From assembly GCA_913060595.1 (NCBI GenBank), contig CAJXSA010000252.1, forward strand, positions 1-5,942: a stretch of DNA of 5,942 bases, written 5' to 3'. Both the position numbers and the translations under genes were made by a program. Positions 5,346 through 5,942 of the stretch are shown here, in pieces (within the stretch, counting starts at the first letter, position 1; every line of letters starts with the position of its first letter). The notes beneath the pieces were generated by a model, which did no database searches, was not told the origin of the DNA, and saw nothing but the letters and a program-made list of their open reading frames with translations. This DNA is from an uncultured Ignavibacteria bacterium (GTDB taxonomy: Bacteria; Bacteroidota; Ignavibacteria; SZUA-365).

Positions 5346-5942
5346 ATGCGAAACAGTTTCAAACTGATGTTCGCCGCACTGCTCTTCGTCCTCCTCGGGG
5401 CGGGATCGGTGATGGCGCAGACGACGTATTATGTCAGTACTTCAGGTGATGACCTTAAGGATGGATTGACGCAGGCGAATGCGCTCGCAACCATCTCGGC
5501 GGCAATCAGTAAGACAGCCGCCGGCGACGAAATCGTGATTCTCACCGGTACGTATACATTCACGGCAGCCGCCGGAACGGTAAACAAGGCAATTACGATC
5601 AAGGGTGAAGGTGCTGCGAACACCATTCTGCAGTGCTCAGGACACACATACAATCTGCTGAGTTTCACCACGGCGGGTGCAACGCTCAAGGACCTGAAGA
5701 TTCTCAAAACTGATAAGACGGGAACGCATAACATCCTTTATATCGGTGCGAGCAATACCACGGTTCAGGACTGCGTGATTGAAGGCCAGTTCGCTATTGG
5801 TGACGGTGAGGTCTCACGCGCCATGGAAATCGCCGGTGGCATCAGCGGTCTGCTGATCACGGGCAATACAATTACGGATCTCCGTCAGCCCGCATACATC
5901 AATGCCGCAGCGGGAACGCTTAGCAATAATACGGTCGAACGT
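5346..5942 (+). CDS. Secreted right-handed beta-helix (pectin-lyase-like) protein, 3' partial
   Basis: The frame runs open from ATG 5346 to the window edge (199 codons, no stop). Residues 1-24 are a signal peptide: basic MRNSFK, a hydrophobic core (LMFAALLFVLLGAG), then SVMA with probable cleavage before QTT. TYYVSTSGDDLKDG at 27-40 followed by ATISAAI at 48-54 is the typical entry of DUF1565/parallel beta-helix proteins in Bacteroidota. The DEIVILTGTY strand (61-70) and AITIKGEG (82-89) begin the helix. Rungs of roughly 20-30 residues follow, for example ATLKDLKIL (112-120), NTTVQDCVIEG (137-147), ISGLLITGNTITD (166-178) and GTLSNNTVE (190-198). Such folds serve as polysaccharide-acting enzymes or as structural surface proteins. 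No catalytic residues can be assigned from this part, and whether a type IX sorting domain ends it is out of view. Sampled lines give about 42-58% GC, lower than the OmpA gene. Confidence 0.85.
   Translation, partial: MRNSFKLMFAALLFVLLGAGSVMAQTTYYVSTSGDDLKDGLTQANALATISAAISKTAAGDEIVILTGTYTFTAAAGTVNKAITIKGEGAANTILQCSGHTYNLLSFTTAGATLKDLKILKTDKTGTHNILYIGASNTTVQDCVIEGQFAIGDGEVSRAMEIAGGISGLLITGNTITDLRQPAYINAAAGTLSNNTVER

Noticed and set aside
5024..5362. 112-residue minus-strand frame across the divergent intergenic region
   Set aside because: Arg-rich with no domain, and its start overlaps the signal-peptide codons of the beta-helix gene. It cannot be fully excluded.

Overview
The window is GC-rich (sampled lines of the first genes run about 60-73% GC). 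It looks like a chromosomal segment of a free-living member of the Bacteroidota/Chlorobiota group, most like the Ignavibacteria/Kapabacteria branch. The evidence is (i) a surface protein built of tandem Ig-like modules with the recurring signature G-x-Y-A-V...G-C, (ii) a two-OmpA-domain outer-membrane protein with a Pro-rich linker, and (iii) a secreted right-handed beta-helix protein of the 'YYVSTSGDD..DG' type. The lineage is an inference from protein style; no marker gene is present.

Layout: bases 1-893 (+) hold the C-terminal end of a large Ig-like-repeat surface protein whose start lies outside the window. Bases 950-2959 (+) encode a complete 669-residue OmpA-family protein. Two minus-strand genes follow, convergent with it: 3892-4935 (upstream in transcription, 347 residues, unrecognised, possibly a very divergent sigma-factor-like protein) and 2976-3833 (285 residues, with an N-terminal HX3CX2C zinc-binding anti-sigma motif). 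Bases 4936-5345 are a 410-base divergent intergenic region with a 10-A tract, two copies of a TACAAT-containing 10-mer and an inverted repeat. From 5346 to the right edge (+) runs the N-terminal part of a signal-peptide-bearing beta-helix protein. It has no stop codon inside the window, so a scan for complete ORFs would miss it.

How they fit together: three of the five genes encode envelope or secreted proteins. The OmpA protein probably ties the outer membrane to peptidoglycan. The two minus-strand genes may be a regulatory pair (regulator plus soluble zinc-finger partner), but this rests on gene order and one clear motif only. I see no mobile element, CRISPR array, tRNA, rRNA or defence system. 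The most unusual signals are the homopolymer tracts, one inside the surface-protein gene and one at the expected promoter position of the minus-strand pair. They would fit length-variable expression, which is a hypothesis.
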